DNA from: Ceratotherium simum simum
Taxonomy: Eukaryota > Chordata > Mammalia > Perissodactyla > Rhinocerotidae
DNA: 64,000 nt
NCBI RefSeq assembly: GCF_000283155.1
Contig: NW_004454178.1
Span: 8,227,338 to 8,291,337 of the forward strand
Direction of reading: 5' to 3'
Shown here: positions 25,250-37,405 of the stretch, piece by piece
How the letters are laid out: every line of letters starts with the position of its first letter
Position numbering within the stretch: the first letter of the stretch is position 1
Notes under the pieces: generated by a model
The model's input: only the letters and a program-made list of their open reading frames with translations
Database searches by the model: none
What the model was told of the DNA's origin: nothing
Position numbers and translations under genes: made by a program

Positions 25250-26450
25250 CCTCGGGCTGGGAGGCCGAGCGGCAGGGTGGAGTCTGCACAGGCCAAGAGG
25301 AGGAAAAGGGCTGGTCAGCGTCCCTGCTCCCTGAGCGCCGGCCACTGTCACGGCCATCGGGCAACCAATCCGGGCCCAGGGACTCGCCCGCCGCAGGGTT
25401 TGGGGTGTCACCTTTTCTCTTAATCTCCTGGTTCGCTCTCCCCTCCTGGACCCCATGTATGTGGCTCCCGGGCACTCCCTCACGGTTATCCCACTTCTCC
25501 ATCATTCCTACCTTCACAGCACCAGCACTCCACCCACATCCCACCCACCCGGTCACAGGGCGAGGGAGGCCAGTCAGATCTGATGGCTTTTCTTTCCCTC
25601 TGCTTTCTAGACCTGGAGCAACATCATTATGCCACTCTCAGATTTGAAAAATACTTCTGCTTTCAATGCCCTCTACCCGCCCAGGCGGAGTATAAATGCA
25701 GCCCCTCGCAAAGCCAGCCACCTCTGATCACCACATCCCCAGAAACCTCTCCTGAGGAGCCGGGGCCCTGGGCGGAGACCCTTCTCCATTTGGCGGTGGG
25801 TCGCCGTGGATGGTGCGCTCATCTGATCTCACCGCACGCCTCCCCGCCCCTGTCTGCAGGCCACTCCAGGGCCCGGCTTTCTATACCCCAGGGCTGGCAC
25901 GGAGCCCCCTACCTCATCGGTGATCTGTACGTCTTTGGGGAAAGAAAGGAGAGAGGGAAGGGAGGGAGGGAGGGAGGGAATGATGGGTGAAAGGCAGCTT
26001 TAGTTGAGTAAGAAAAACTATTTGATGGACAGAAGCTTGAATTTCTCTTCTGGGACGCGGTCAGAGTCGGTATCGGGGGTCTCGCCGGGTCCAGCTAACT
26101 CGCGCTTGTCTACAGGTCTGGCAGGAGAGGAAGGAGGGGGAAGGGTGCACACTCTCCTCTTCCCTGGCCTGGAGCTTGATATCTGAGCACAAAGCGAGGG
26201 CAGGCGTGCCGCTCAGGCCGCTGGCCAGGAGCTCCGCGTCCCCTCTGAGGGCAGCTCCCGCCCTCCCAACCTCCAGAGATGGCAGAGATTACGGGGGACC
26301 AAAGGCACATTCACTCGGGAGGGTGTCGGTTTACCGAATGTTCCATGGGCAGACACCGTTCCCCAGGCCTGCCAGCTGCCTCGCACAGCAGGGCCAGCTA
26401 GGGGTCCGAGGGCACAGGACATGCCCCGCCCGCCCGACGAGGAACAGCGC
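25250..26450. promoter_or_regulatory. CpG-rich intronic block
   Basis: Compared with flanking intron, this stretch retains many CpGs (for example around 25320-25390, 25780-25850 and 26050-26110) and few recognisable repeats apart from a short GGGA run. On the plus strand a TATA-like GTATAAATGC sits at 25689 in GC-rich sequence. It may be an unmethylated regulatory element or internal promoter, and it encloses the candidate last exon. Confidence 0.28.
26018..26109 (-). CDS. Candidate alternative last exon of TNS1
   Basis: Inside the 31.5-kb intron, an acceptor-like tract (cttcctctcctgccagacctgtag) is followed by 92 nt. Spliced after exon 11 (phase 1, G|AC) these encode Asp, then KRELAGPGETPDTDS, DRVPEEKFKLLSIK and a TAG stop at 26020-26018. 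Eight CpGs survive in 92 bp and no repeat is recognisable. The product would be about 381 residues: phosphatase plus C2 domains without linker, SH2 or PTB. A competing CAG lies 9 nt upstream of the chosen AG. No AATAAA was seen in the roughly 500 bp downstream. I do not recognise the tail from any annotated protein. Confidence 0.42.
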
Positions 26451-26734
26451 TGAGCAGGTGGCCGGCTGGTGCTGGGTCAGTGGTGTCATCTTCTTTACCC
26501 ACAAGGTCAGGCCAACCTTGCATCTGAATTCTCAGCACTCTGATTGTTCAGCAGGTCAGGAGAGGACTCCCCTCTTGGGGGAAGAGAAGGTACCCAGATC
26601 CTCCTTAAGAAGCCATTCCATCCTGCCCAGACCACCCCACACTGAGACCTATCACCCTTGTTTCTCAACATCTCTGCCCAAGGGGGCCAAGATGACAAGG
26701 ACCCAATCTCCCTGCCACAGTTGATCCACCCTCT

Positions 26735-26830
26735 CACAGTCAGGAAGTTCTACCAGGTGGCTAACTCAAACCCCTCCTGCTGCAGTCTAAGCCCTTTGTC
26801 CTATGTGATGTGACAGAACAGGGACAGAAG
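26735..26830 (+). repeat. CR1/L3-like LINE fragment
   Basis: caggaagttctaccaggtgg, ctaactcaaacccctcctgc and tgcagtctaagccctttgtc resemble the mammalian L3/CR1 3' end. Confidence 0.5.
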
Positions 26831-27479
26831 CTGAAGTGTTCAGTAGCAGCTTTGAGTTTCTCCCTTCCCGCCCTCCCCTGCCCCACCCTGACAGAGCAGG
26901 AGGGCTGCCCTCTCCAGCAGCCAGGCTAGGATTTCCCAACAAAAATCAATGTGGCGCTGAATCCCAGGCTCTCGGCACCATGCTCAGAGAACACCGCCTA
27001 GAGCCCTCTGCTCAGAGACGACACACGTACCAGGATCCTTGGACCCTTTGTGTCAATGATTTGCGACCACCTGCAATCTTGCACTCCCCTCTCTGACCGG
27101 CTCCTCTCACATCTTACCAGAAAGCATGAATGTCAAACTCTAGGAGCATGTGTCAAGGGCACACATTCACCGTGGTGCACAGGGGCCCTCCCAGGGTGGG
27201 CTCGGGGCCGCCTCACTCCTGACCCAGAGCAGCCGCCCTTGGCTGCCCTCCCTCCTCCTGCCTGGCCCCGGGAGACGAGGGGACACAGGGCCGTGTGCCT
27301 GGCTGAGGCAGCACTCATGGGTTCTTGTGCTGCTCTGCCACCCAGGGATCTGGAACTCCTCCCCGCTCTCTGGGTCACGGGGCGGGTTTTCTACGCCAGT
27401 CCAGGCACCAGTTCTGGGGCTGGAAAGAGCTCAGACCAAGCCGCCTAAAGTACTCCAGGCTACAATGAATGATCTTTTA

Positions 27480-27665
27480 GATCAAGATCATAGAATGATA
27501 GAAGCAGAGTGGACCCCTGACTCCCGCCCCAGACCCCCCACGCTGGAATCCTGCCTCCATTTACTCTGGATATTTCCCTGGACAAGGCTCTCACCTCTCT
27601 GTTATCGCCTCAGTTTCCCCATCTATAAAATGGGAACACGAGTTGTAACCAGACGTTAACACGGA
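27480..27665 (+). repeat. MIR-like SINE
   Basis: ggaatcctgcctccatttac, cctcagtttccccatctata and aaaatgggaacacgagttgt fit a MIR core. Confidence 0.72.
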
Positions 27666-27764
27666 AGTATTTGGGTCTCCGTTGCAACAGAGGTCCCAGG
27701 AAAGTGAACCCCACATTCCACAAGTCAGGGTCACCACACAGGGCTTCCAGAAAGAGATGCTAAC

Positions 27765-28735
27765 ATCAAGAAAGTGAAGAGACAACCCACAGAATGGGAG
27801 AAAATATTTATAAATCATATATCTGATAAGGAACCTATCACCAGAATATACAAAGAACTCTTATAACTCAATAACAAAACAACAAAACAAAACAATTTAA
27901 AAAATGTGCAAAGGATGTGAATAGATATTTCTCTAAAAAAGATACATAAGGCCAATTAACATGTGAAAAGATGTTCAAAATCATTAATTACTAGGGAAAT
28001 GCAAATCAAAACCACAATGAGATACCACTGCATACCCACTAGGATGGTAGAATCAAAAGACAGAAAGTAATAAATGTTGGTAAGGACGTGGAGAAATCAG
28101 AACCTCATACATCAGCCAGGAGGAGCGTAAGATGGTGCAGCCAGTTTGGAAATCGGTCTGGCAGGTCCTCAAATGATTCAACATAGGGTTACCACGTGAC
28201 CCAGCAATTCCACCCCTGGGTCTCTACCGAAGCAGAATGAAAAGCTAAGTCCATGCAACAATTGATACATGAATGTCCACAGCAGCGTTCTTTATAACAT
28301 CTGAAAAGTGGACACAATGGAAATATTCACCAACTGATGTATAAACAAAATATGGTCTGGCCATACAGGGGAATATTATTCAGCAATAAAAATGAACACG
28401 GTACTGACACACGCTACAACATGCATGAGCCCTGAAAACATCATGCTAAGTGGAGGAAGGCCACACAAAGCCACACTGTATAATTCCCTCTACATGAAAC
28501 ATCCAGCAGAGACAAATCTATAGAGATATAAAGTAGATTCGGGCTGGGGCGGGGCGGGGGACAGAAATGGGGAGTGACTGCTAACGGGCAGGAAGTTTCT
28601 TTTGGGTGTGATGAAAATGTTCTAAAATTCGATCATGGTCATGGTGTATAACCCGAAATATACTAAAACCCATTGAATTGTACACTTTAAACAGGTGAAG
28701 TTATGGTATTAAATTATGTCAATATATTAGCTGCT
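27765..28735 (+). repeat. L1 LINE 3' end (ORF2 tail plus 3'UTR)
   Basis: About 970 bp of an inactive 5'-truncated L1: gaatgggagaaaatatttat, tatctgataaggaacctatc, ggaaatgcaaatcaaaacca, caatgagataccactgcata, gggaatattattcagcaata, and the 3' part cattgaattgtacactttaa. Stop codons break the reading frame, so no product is expected. Confidence 0.97.
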
Positions 28736-28845
28736 AAATTTTTATACGTAATATGTAAATATTATATAATATTAGCTGCTAAGTTTTTTAAATTATTTTT
28801 TAATAGATAGAAATATATATAATATTAGCTGTTAATTTTTTTTTA
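28724..28845. repeat. Three spaced AT-rich direct repeats
   Basis: The motif atattagctgYtaa followed by T-rich bases occurs at about 28724, 28769 and 28822, spaced 45 and 53 bp, just after the L1 3' end. Probably slippage or L1-tail expansion. Confidence 0.7.
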
Positions 28846-30284
28846 AAGAGAGAGATGGCTGAAAACTTTCGTGGCTCTAAACTGCACCCGCACGTCCATG
28901 TCAGGGGAGTAAAGGCTCAGGAGGTGGGAGACCAAGAGGAATTCTGGAGAGATGTTGCTTTGCCACAGTGCCACCTGCTAGGGGCTTTCCTCTCATCTCC
29001 GTGAATCTGCTCGGCTCGGCGTGAGTCGGCTGGAGCATGGAGGACATGAGAGACAGGGCCCGGCTCAGCCTGAAAGTCTGGAACAGAGAGAGAGGCTGCC
29101 TCGGCCACCTCAGTCCCAGACTTTGCTGAGGCCAAGAGCACTGAAGGGCCCCGTGGACAGAGGGGAGCAGGGGCCAGCCTGGGGCTGCTCAGATCCTGTC
29201 CAGGACGGCCCCCTGGAGGGCGGAACCGACCTCAGCAGGAGGAGGGGGGAGGCAGCGAGGGATGCCTGGGCTGTGGAAGGGACGTGAGCATCTGACAGAG
29301 CAGCGGTCACCCAACCGAAGGAGACAGCAAGTCAGACTTATGGGGACTTGGAGCGGGGGCTCCAAACACCCAGGAAAGTGCTGCAGGAGAGAAACAGTCA
29401 GCATTCAACGCCTCCGGAACCTTCTACTGGCAGAGAGCTCAGAAGTTGTATCATCCGTGCCTCTGTCTCCACACAGAGCGTGCCTGTGCAACCTCACTAC
29501 AGTGCCAGGCAGGCAAGAAGGCTCTGACCCCTTCCCTCCTTTCCTCTCTTCCCACAAGTCAGGGAAACAGATAGAAAACCTACTGAGCCCCCCTTGCCCC
29601 TCCCGCCCCCCACACACACACAGCGGGAGGCCAGGCAGGCGCTGACAAGGGGAAGAACTAACTCTGATGAAGCACCGAGGTCATTGGCACTGGGCACAGT
29701 TATTACTGACCCAAGGCTCGTCTGTGACCCGAGGGTGACTAGAAAAGGCACAGGACTGGCCCTAATGTCATTCGGGGCAGGGGAAGCAGAGGACAGAGTT
29801 AAAGGGCGGGGTAGATAAAATAAAGCGGCTTTATAACCACAGCCGACAAGTTCTGCTTGCAGGTATAATAATAGTTACGAAACAGTAGCTACCTAGGTGT
29901 TTGGGGAGGAATAACCAAGAGAACATATAGTCAGTGGTCCCTGGCACGGGGTAGGTACAGAAGGCTATCAACTAGCCATTGTCATTGTCATCATTATTTC
30001 GTTGTGAGGGGTTGGGGTTTTAGAGCTGGAAGTCCCCTTTGGAATCCATCCTCCTCAATTCACTGATAAGGAAACTGAGAACCAGAGAGGGGAAGTAACT
30101 TTTCCAAGGTCACACAGCAAGTTGGTGTCAGGGGCAAGGCTCCTGACTCCCAAGAGTGGGGTTCCCAGAACAGAGCCAGCTAGAGATGGTAGAGCAGAGG
30201 GGCAAGGGGGGTGTGGGCTTTTTCTTAAGAAGAGAGGGCTTGCGTACATTCAAATCGTCTCTATCTTCTCTCCCCCAGCACTTC

Positions 30285-30530
30285 AATAGTAATAATAATA
30301 GACACAAATTATTGCCAGCATAGTACACACAGTACACAAACGTGCTCACATTTCACATACATTACCTCATTGAAACTTAACAATTTCATAAGGAAGGTAC
30401 TGTTATTCTACCCATTTTACAGATAAGGCATCTGGGTCTCAGAGGGGCAAAGCAACTTGACCAAGGAGCACAGGTATAAACAACAGAGCCCGGAACCAGA
30501 TCCTCTGATTCCCCACAGTCTTACTCCTGA
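30285..30530 (-). repeat. MIR SINE, complement
   Basis: cacatttcacatacattacc, ctacccattttacagataag and cagaggggcaaagcaacttg follow complementary MIR; a related weaker copy is at about 30010-30160. Confidence 0.78.
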
Positions 30531-30574
30531 TAGCCGACATTCGTCTACCCAACATTACTTCAGCTTTCTATCTT

Positions 30575-30905
30575 CCATGCACAACTCCCCTGCCCCTTCT
30601 GAAGTTGGCACAGATGTGTGACTGGTTTTGGCCCAGGCAGCATGAGCAGAAGGAAAGTGTGTCACTTCCAGGCAGAAGCAGTGTGCATGTCACAGTGTCC
30701 TCTACCCACCACTGTAGCAGTGATGGGAGCATCTGAGATGAAGCCACCACCAACCCAGAGTGACTAAGATCACAGAGACCCCTGCCAACCCACACTGGAC
30801 ATGCAGCATGGGCAAGAAAGATGCTTTTACTGGGTTAAGCCACTGAGAATTTGGGGCTGTTTGTTACGCAGCATAACCAAGCCTCTCCTGACTGACACAA
30901 CCACT
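30575..30905 (+). repeat. Old interspersed repeat, class unclear
   Basis: gtgtgactggttttggccca, tgtgtcacttccaggcagaa, gggttaagccactgagaatt and ctgtttgttacgcagcataa form a familiar repeat pattern, possibly LTR-derived; I cannot name the family. Confidence 0.5.
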
Positions 30906-32137
30906 GAGCTATGCCGCTTCCCACTCTGAGCTCATGAGTCGCGAAGGTCTGAGAGGGAAACTCAGCAAGTCCATCTTGGCTCCTCACAAGTCACAAAAAG
31001 AAACAATGATTGAGCTCAGTGAAACAGAAAGAGTCACTACTCCAACCCCCTCATTTTATAGGAAATAAGGAAGCTCTAACTCAGAACCCAAATCTCCTGC
31101 CTCCCAGGTCAGGTCTGTCCAGGTCTGTCTGTGTATCTCCATGTCTCTCACCTGTTTCTCTCTCCTTCTCGCTCTCTGCTGTTTGCTGAGTCTGTCCCTC
31201 CCTCTTTCCTTTCTCCCCAAAAAGTCAGAGAATCCTTGGACAAACCAGCTTATGACGTTACCACAGACCGGGGACAAATGGTTGCCGTCAGGAAGGCTCT
31301 TCCCCAGCTCAGACCAATGAACTTGGGGAGAGGGTGGGCGCCCTCCTGCTCTCCCCTGAGGAAAGGAATGCCTCTCCTCACAGATCCCAAGGGCTAAGAA
31401 GCTTGGGCACAAAACCAAGCCCCTTTTCACCAGCCCCTGGCTCTGGTGGGACTGCCCACAGAAAGAAAAAGCCTGAGGGGCACCATGCCGGAGGAGAAAC
31501 CCAGAGGTGGGGTGGTTCCCAGCCTCCTTGCCACCTTCAGCCGGGCCAGGGGACTTGTCATTTTCTCCCCTCATTCCCTCTCCCGGCCCTGAGCAATCTC
31601 CTGCCTCACCCAGCACGAGCCTCTGGTCACCAGTCCTCTCTTTTAAGCCATGAGAAACTCTGGACAACTAAGCATCCAAGGAGGTCGGGAAGGGTGGGAG
31701 TGGATGGGTGGGCAGTGAGGCAGCTCCAGCCCGGTCACCCTCTGGGCTTCTCGGAGGCGGAAGGCAGCCCCCATCCTTGGTCTGGGACTTGCTTCCGAGA
31801 AGGCTTGCCCTGGAACACTCTGGAGGAATTTGGCAGCATAGGCAAAAACACAGCCCCGCTCCCACCCGTGGGGAGCCGGGAGCTGGGCACGGGGCTTCAG
31901 AACTCAGGCCAAAAAGCTAATGGGGCTTCTGGAGGCTGCGAAACATGGTGTCAGCCAGAACGCTGAGCTGGCAGGCTCCAGAACAAACTGGAGAAAGACA
32001 GACGGCCCGCGAGGAGGAGGCTAGGGGGGGACCAGGCCACTGCCCCCTCCACCCACCCTGGACCTTCCCTTCCTCCCTGCTCAGGAGCAAGGCTCCTGGC
32101 ATCCAACCACGGGCAACCCAGAAGACTCCTTCCTGGG

Positions 32138-32530
32138 TGTTATGGGCTGAACTGTGTCCTCCCAAAAAAATTCGTATGTGGAAGTCCTAACCCCCAGCAC
32201 CTGACAATGGGACTATTTGGAGACAGCGCTTCTCAAGAGGTAAAGAAATTAAAATGAGGTTGTATGGGTGGGCCCTAACCTCATATGACTGGTGTCCTGA
32301 TAAGAAGAGGAGATGAGGACACAGACAGGACAGAAGGAAGGCCACGTGAAAACACAGGGAGAAGACGGCCGTCTACAAGCCAAGGAGAGAGGCCTCAGGA
32401 GGAACCCACCCTGTGGACAACTTGACCTCAGACTTCCGGCCTCCAGAAGCACGAGAAAATAAACCTCTGTTGTTTAAGCCACCCGGTCCACGGTATTTCG
32501 TTGTGGCCACCCCAGTCGAGTACGACACCA
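32138..32530 (+). mobile_element. Solo LTR of MaLR type (MST/MLT1)
   Basis: Begins tgttatgggctgaactgtgt, then gactggtgtcctgataagaa and aagccacccggtccacggta, in MaLR LTR order. It is an ancient solo LTR with no internal retroviral genes next to it. Confidence 0.92.
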
Positions 32531-32944
32531 GGCCATCAGGTTCCCCAGAGGGCACTGCTCCCAAAGTGAGGGTCCCCGTGATGGCAGGCGCTCCGCGGCT
32601 CCTTGGCCACCTGTCCCAAGGCCTGGAAGCTTCTCTGGTGAGAAAGTTCTTGATGTGAAGCTTCCATTTGGTTCTTCACCTTTTATCACTTCCCCCCTCC
32701 TTCTGGCCTAAGTGTGGGGGAGCCACAATGGTCCGTAAACACCACGGTCACCACGGGCTCAGTCACCGGGCAGAGGCCACTCTCCTCTTTCCCTCTATTT
32801 CTGGTTCTGTTTCCTGGACCCGTCCAGAGTGGCCTGGGCTGCCCCGCGTGGCAGTGAGGGTTCTGTCGTCTAAGGGTGAGGAGCTGGACACCCTCCTACA
32901 GGAGCCACCGGAATTAGGGGTGTGGGGTGTGTGGATAAGCCAAG

Positions 32945-33130
32945 CTCCCAGGGAAGTGAAAGGGGTTTGGAGTCAGACCCCTGGGTTCAAATATCGACTC
33001 CAGCTCTCATGTCAAGACCCCGGGCCAGAGACAGCCGACCTCCCCACACTTCAGTGTGGTTGCCGGCATAATGGGGTCGGCACAGGGAGAACTGAGACCA
33101 CGCAAAGGTGGGCTCTGCACGCGAGGATTT
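32945..33130 (+). repeat. MIR SINE
   Basis: gggtttggagtcagacccct, gggttcaaatatcgactcca and cataatggggtcggcacagg match MIR. Confidence 0.82.
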
Positions 33131-34039
33131 CCTCCCCTCTGGCAGGCCCTTTCCACTCTGCAGCTCAGTTTCCGCACTGTGGCGGGGGGTGGGGGGCACT
33201 AGATGGGTTCTATGATGGGCCTGGCCCACCTCAGCCTGGGAGGTCAGCCCACAGAGAACAGAAGTCCCCACACGGATTTTTCTTCCTTCATTTTGCTGGT
33301 CAGATGGATCAGCAGCGTCCTGAGGAAGGGGAACAGCGCTGAGCATCGCAACGCCGCACACTGAAACCTGAACTGGGGGTTGGGGGGTTGGGAGGCAGGC
33401 AGCGAGACGGCGGTAAGCACAGAGCAGTTCCTGACAGGAGGGTTAAGTCAGGGTCTCCTGGAGGGCCTCCCAGGGGAGCAGGAGCTCTGACTCCAGCGCT
33501 GCCCGCCCCTCACTGCAGGGAGGGGGTGAGTGGGGCCCAGGCCAGAGCCCCTGCCCTCCGTCCAGGTCGCCCGGTGGGCTCCAGAGGGACTGGCCTGGCC
33601 TCTCCTCTCCCCTCCCTGAGTGGGCCTGACATAGGAGAGGCGGGCGCTTCCAGAAATGGCCTCCTCTCACCTCGGACACACTGCCCTCTACCTATTTTGA
33701 GAGGCCAGCCCCTGAGCACAGGCATTCCCGAGTGAGCAGCCCAACACCCTCTGGGGGACGGAGGGACATCAAGGGATGTGTCCCAGCTGTTCCTGCACTG
33801 AAGTCCTGCTAGGACCTGCCGCAGGGCAGCGCGATGGTCTCCTGGGTACCACGCTCCATGCACCACTGCGCCTAGCCCCTCCCTCATCCTGAGAGGCAGG
33901 ACAAGGGTGATCTGGTCTGTCCAGCGGTGAGGGGTGGGGGGGCAGAGGGAGCAGACACTTGCCTAAGCTTGGGGGGTCCTAGGGATTGCCACAGGACCGG
34001 ATGCCCAGGACAGGCCCCTGGGGACATCAGCCAACCCGG

Positions 34040-34235
34040 GACTGCCCAGTGGTTAGCGCTGGGGTTCCACATCCAGATCCGCTCTGCACTAGCCAGGCAG
34101 CCTTGGGCAGGTTACTCACCCCTCTGTGCCCAGTTTCCCCATCCGGGCATCACAACAATGCCCACCTCACAGAGTGGCTGTGAGCGATAGATGAGATGGC
34201 GACTATCAAGTGTCCTGCACCGTGGACGGCGTGTG
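34040..34235 (+). repeat. MIR SINE
   Basis: cagtggttagcgctggggtt, gcagccttgggcaggttact and cccagtttccccatccgg match MIR. Confidence 0.9.
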
Positions 34236-34534
34236 GCAAAGCCAGAGCTGGCTCCCAAGGCCGAGGGCCTCCTCCCGGCCTGCAGACCCCCAAGATGCCA
34301 GCCACAGTCAAGACTGACGCCTTAGAGACTCACGAGGAAATGCGACAGGCAGCCCCTCCACGGCTGCAGCTCTCCAGAAGGTGCTCCAAATGGTCTGTTG
34401 GCTGAATCCCCAGGTTACAGCAGAGTAAACCACGGCCCAAGAGGAGGGGATCTCGCCAAACGATCTGAACCCGGGGAGTTTGGCTCCAGAGGCCACATTC
34501 TTAACCCCTATACTAACCAGCTCTCAGGAAAATT

Positions 34535-34715
34535 GCTACAATAACCCAATGACATGGGGACCGTTACCATCCCAAGTTTGTAAATGAGGAAACTAAGACC
34601 ACGGCGGACTGAATAATTGGACCCAGGGCAGAAAGCTACAGAGGGAGGATCTGGGATCTGGACCAGGCAGTCGGGCTCCGAAGCGCACAGGCTCACCTAC
34701 TAGACCATCACACCT
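34535..34715 (-). repeat. MIR SINE, complement
   Basis: ttgtaaatgaggaaactaag, ggatctggaccaggcagtcg, ggctccgaagcgcacagg and the final actagaccatcac fit complementary MIR. Confidence 0.82.
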
Positions 34716-34960
34716 CCGGTCAGCCTGCCTCTCCTGGTCCAGGACCTCTCCAGAGAGCGGCCGAGCCCCTGGGGAGCCACGTCACCCCCCAAGGCCCTAG
34801 GACCACTCCAGGGATGGCCAAGCCTCCAGCTTGAGCCATCTCCTAACCGCCTGGAGTCTTGGGGTTTAGGTGCCCTTACTCCAACTAGCACATAGGGAAA
34901 CTGAGGCACGGGGACTTGCCCACAACTACGGAGAGAGACACAAGCCTCCTGCTTCCCTCT

Positions 34961-35268
34961 CTTTTTTTTTTTTTTTGTGAGGAAGATCAGCCCTGAGCTA
35001 ACATCCGTGCTTATCCTCCTCTTTTTTTTTGCTGAGGAAGACCGGCTCTGAGCTAACATCTATTGCCAATCCTTCTCCTTTTTTTTTTTTCCCCAAAGCC
35101 CCAGTAGATAGTTGTATGTCATAGTTGCACATCCTTCTAGTTGCTGTATGTGGGACGCGGCCTCAGCATGGCCAGAGAAGTGGTACATCGGTGCGCGCCC
35201 GGGATCCAAACCCGGGCTGCCAGTAGCGGAGCGCGCACACTTAACCGCTAAGCCACGGGGCCAGCCCA
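34961..35268 (-). repeat. Full-length ERE SINE, complement
   Basis: A 308-bp ERE with two extra tail units (each aggaagaNc…ctgagctaacat), then gttgtatgtcatagttgcac and a tRNA-like head ending aagccacggggccagccc. Flanked by gcttccctctctt (34951-34963) and gctcccctctctt (35269-35281), a 13-bp duplication with one mismatch. Confidence 0.95.
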
Positions 35269-37134
35269 GCTCCCCTCTCTTGACTACAGAATTAGCCAGA
35301 GGAAAATGCTTTTACCTCTGGGCCCCAGAATCTAGAAACTTCCAGAAGTGCCCCGGCCAGGAGAAGCAGGATGGGGATGGTGACGACTGCTCCCGCCCCG
35401 GGGCTGGTCCCGCTTGCTCTCCTGTTCTGCAGCAGGGAGCACACAGTGGGACAGGCGGAGTCTGCCCTGGTGACCACTCCAGCTGCACAGCTCCAGGCCC
35501 AGGCCAGGGAAGAGGATGGCAGGGCCGTGAGCTCTCCCCTGCCCTCCCTTCCCGCCCTCCAGGCACAGGGCCAGCATCTCAGCCTCCAGACAGGAGCCCC
35601 TCTGTCCTGCAGGACCAGCTGACCTTTAACTGGCCAGAAGGTCCCACTGGTTCCATCCCCTGCCTGGGGGAGCGGGTGGAGGAGAGAGGAGGGAAGCAGG
35701 AGGGTAGGAGAAGAGTCCAGGGCCTCCCTCGCCCCTCCTTCCTCCCTTCCCTGCCCCTCACTGTCCGTCTCCTGCTCGATCATCTGCTCCCCTCCTCCCC
35801 CACAGCCACCACGTCCCAAGCCCTGTCCTTCCCATAGCCCCTCCCCTCGCCCCTTCATTGTTTTCCCTTTCCTTGGCCTGGCACTTTATCGTTTACCAAA
35901 TGTTTTTACATTTAGCATCGCACCGAATCCACACCCGGGAGAGATGGGGAGACACTGTATGCTCCTGCACACTGCCAAGTGTTCTTGTTAAAAATGCAAA
36001 CATCCCCAGCGCGATGAACAATTAGGCTGGCGGCCACCGGTGCCTCAGGCCTGATTCATCTCATCCTCTGCCTCCTCCTCAGCCACTCAGCACAAGCGGA
36101 CGGGGTTGGGGTAGGGGAAGTGCGGGGCCGGGGGGCCCTGGTGGGGTGTCCGGGCCCCTGGGGGGAACGAAGCTGGGTGAGGACAAGCCTTCAGCTTTGC
36201 AGTGTTCCACATAAACCAGCTGCTCCCAGGAAGCCCTAAACTCGAGCCCAACCACCGCCCCTCGTCCCACTCGCTCTGAAATCCACACTCATCCTGGGGT
36301 CTCCAAGGTCAGAGGGAGAATCTTTGTGCAAGAAAAGGCCTGAAAGACCTCCAGGGTGGACTCAGCAAATCCAAAACCTTGGAGAGGGAGGCAGGAGGCA
36401 GGAGAGGGCGCCTGGTCTCCCTAACCCAGCTCTGCCACGGACAGCGCAGCCCCACCCCAGGACCAGCTTCGGCTGGCAGGAGAAGCCCAGAGGCGGGGCG
36501 CTGGTGCCCTTGAAGAGACACATCCCGGCCTGTGCGCGTAAGTCAGCAGAGCCCTCCTTTGACGGATGAAGGAGGGGGGAGCTGTTTGAGGGAGGCAGGT
36601 CTGTTATCCCAACTGAAAACTGATGGGGGATGGGCCGACGGTCTTGGGGTCCTCCCAGCCCCCACATTCCGCACCCAGGACTAAATCAGGGAAACGAGCC
36701 TGTGGCCAAACCCCAGACAGGGCATCTCAGGAGTCCCTGGGCCCCAGCATGCTCGCTCTCGAGGCCCCACCCTGCATCCCATCATACATATTCAAATGAA
36801 CCACATAAGTAAACATAACCCATATATAACTCTCAAGAGGTGAACCCAGTTGCAGATGACCATCTGACATAATGCTAGGTTTTGTGGCTAAATCCAACAT
36901 GGATTCATTTCAGTTCTGCAGCTTTCTTGTCAATTTTGGAGCCTATCAGTTTGCTCCCAGCTCTCAAACATTTTCGTTGGCTGTTGATGAAAGCTTGTAG
37001 GCCTGCGATGCTGTGTCTACATTCCTAGTGCTCTGACCTTGGAGAACTCAGGCAGCGAGGCTGGAGAAACGCAGCAGCGGGTTTAAAAGAAATCTAACCA
37101 ACGCTGCGTTTGCAGCACTGGGGGGTATCTCAAG

Positions 37135-37405
37135 CTCCACTCAGGGCCACCTCCTCCAAGGAGCCCTCCCAGACCTCTCCAGCTCTCAAGAATCCCTCCC
37201 CTGCCAATCTCAGAGCCCTCGCTGTCCGTGGGACTCATCTGGCACCAACGGTATACCCTCATGTGGCTGTTTGGCTGCTTTCTTTAGCTCTGAGTTCATT
37301 AATAATACATTCATGTTTTGTCTCATCTTCCCCCACTGAACTGTGAGCTCTCGAAGGCGCCCTGGAGTGCTCGTCTGCCTCCTCTTTGAACCCAAGATGG
37401 TGTCG
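37135..37405 (+). repeat. L2 LINE 3' end
   Basis: ccacctcctccaaggagccc, cccccactgaactgtgagct and ctcgtctgcctcctctttga fit L2. It ends only about 80 bp from the coding exon at 37487. Confidence 0.75.

Noticed and set aside
27765..28735. Possible L1-encoded protein
   Set aside because: Frame is broken by several stops and the element is 5'-truncated; an inactive fossil.
28724..28845. CRISPR-like spaced repeats
   Set aside because: Only three degenerate AT-rich copies after an L1 tail in mammalian DNA; no cas genes are expected or seen.
32138..32530. Possible endogenous retrovirus
   Set aside because: Only a solo MaLR LTR; no gag, pol or env sequence next to it or next to the MLT1 copy at 50290-50690.
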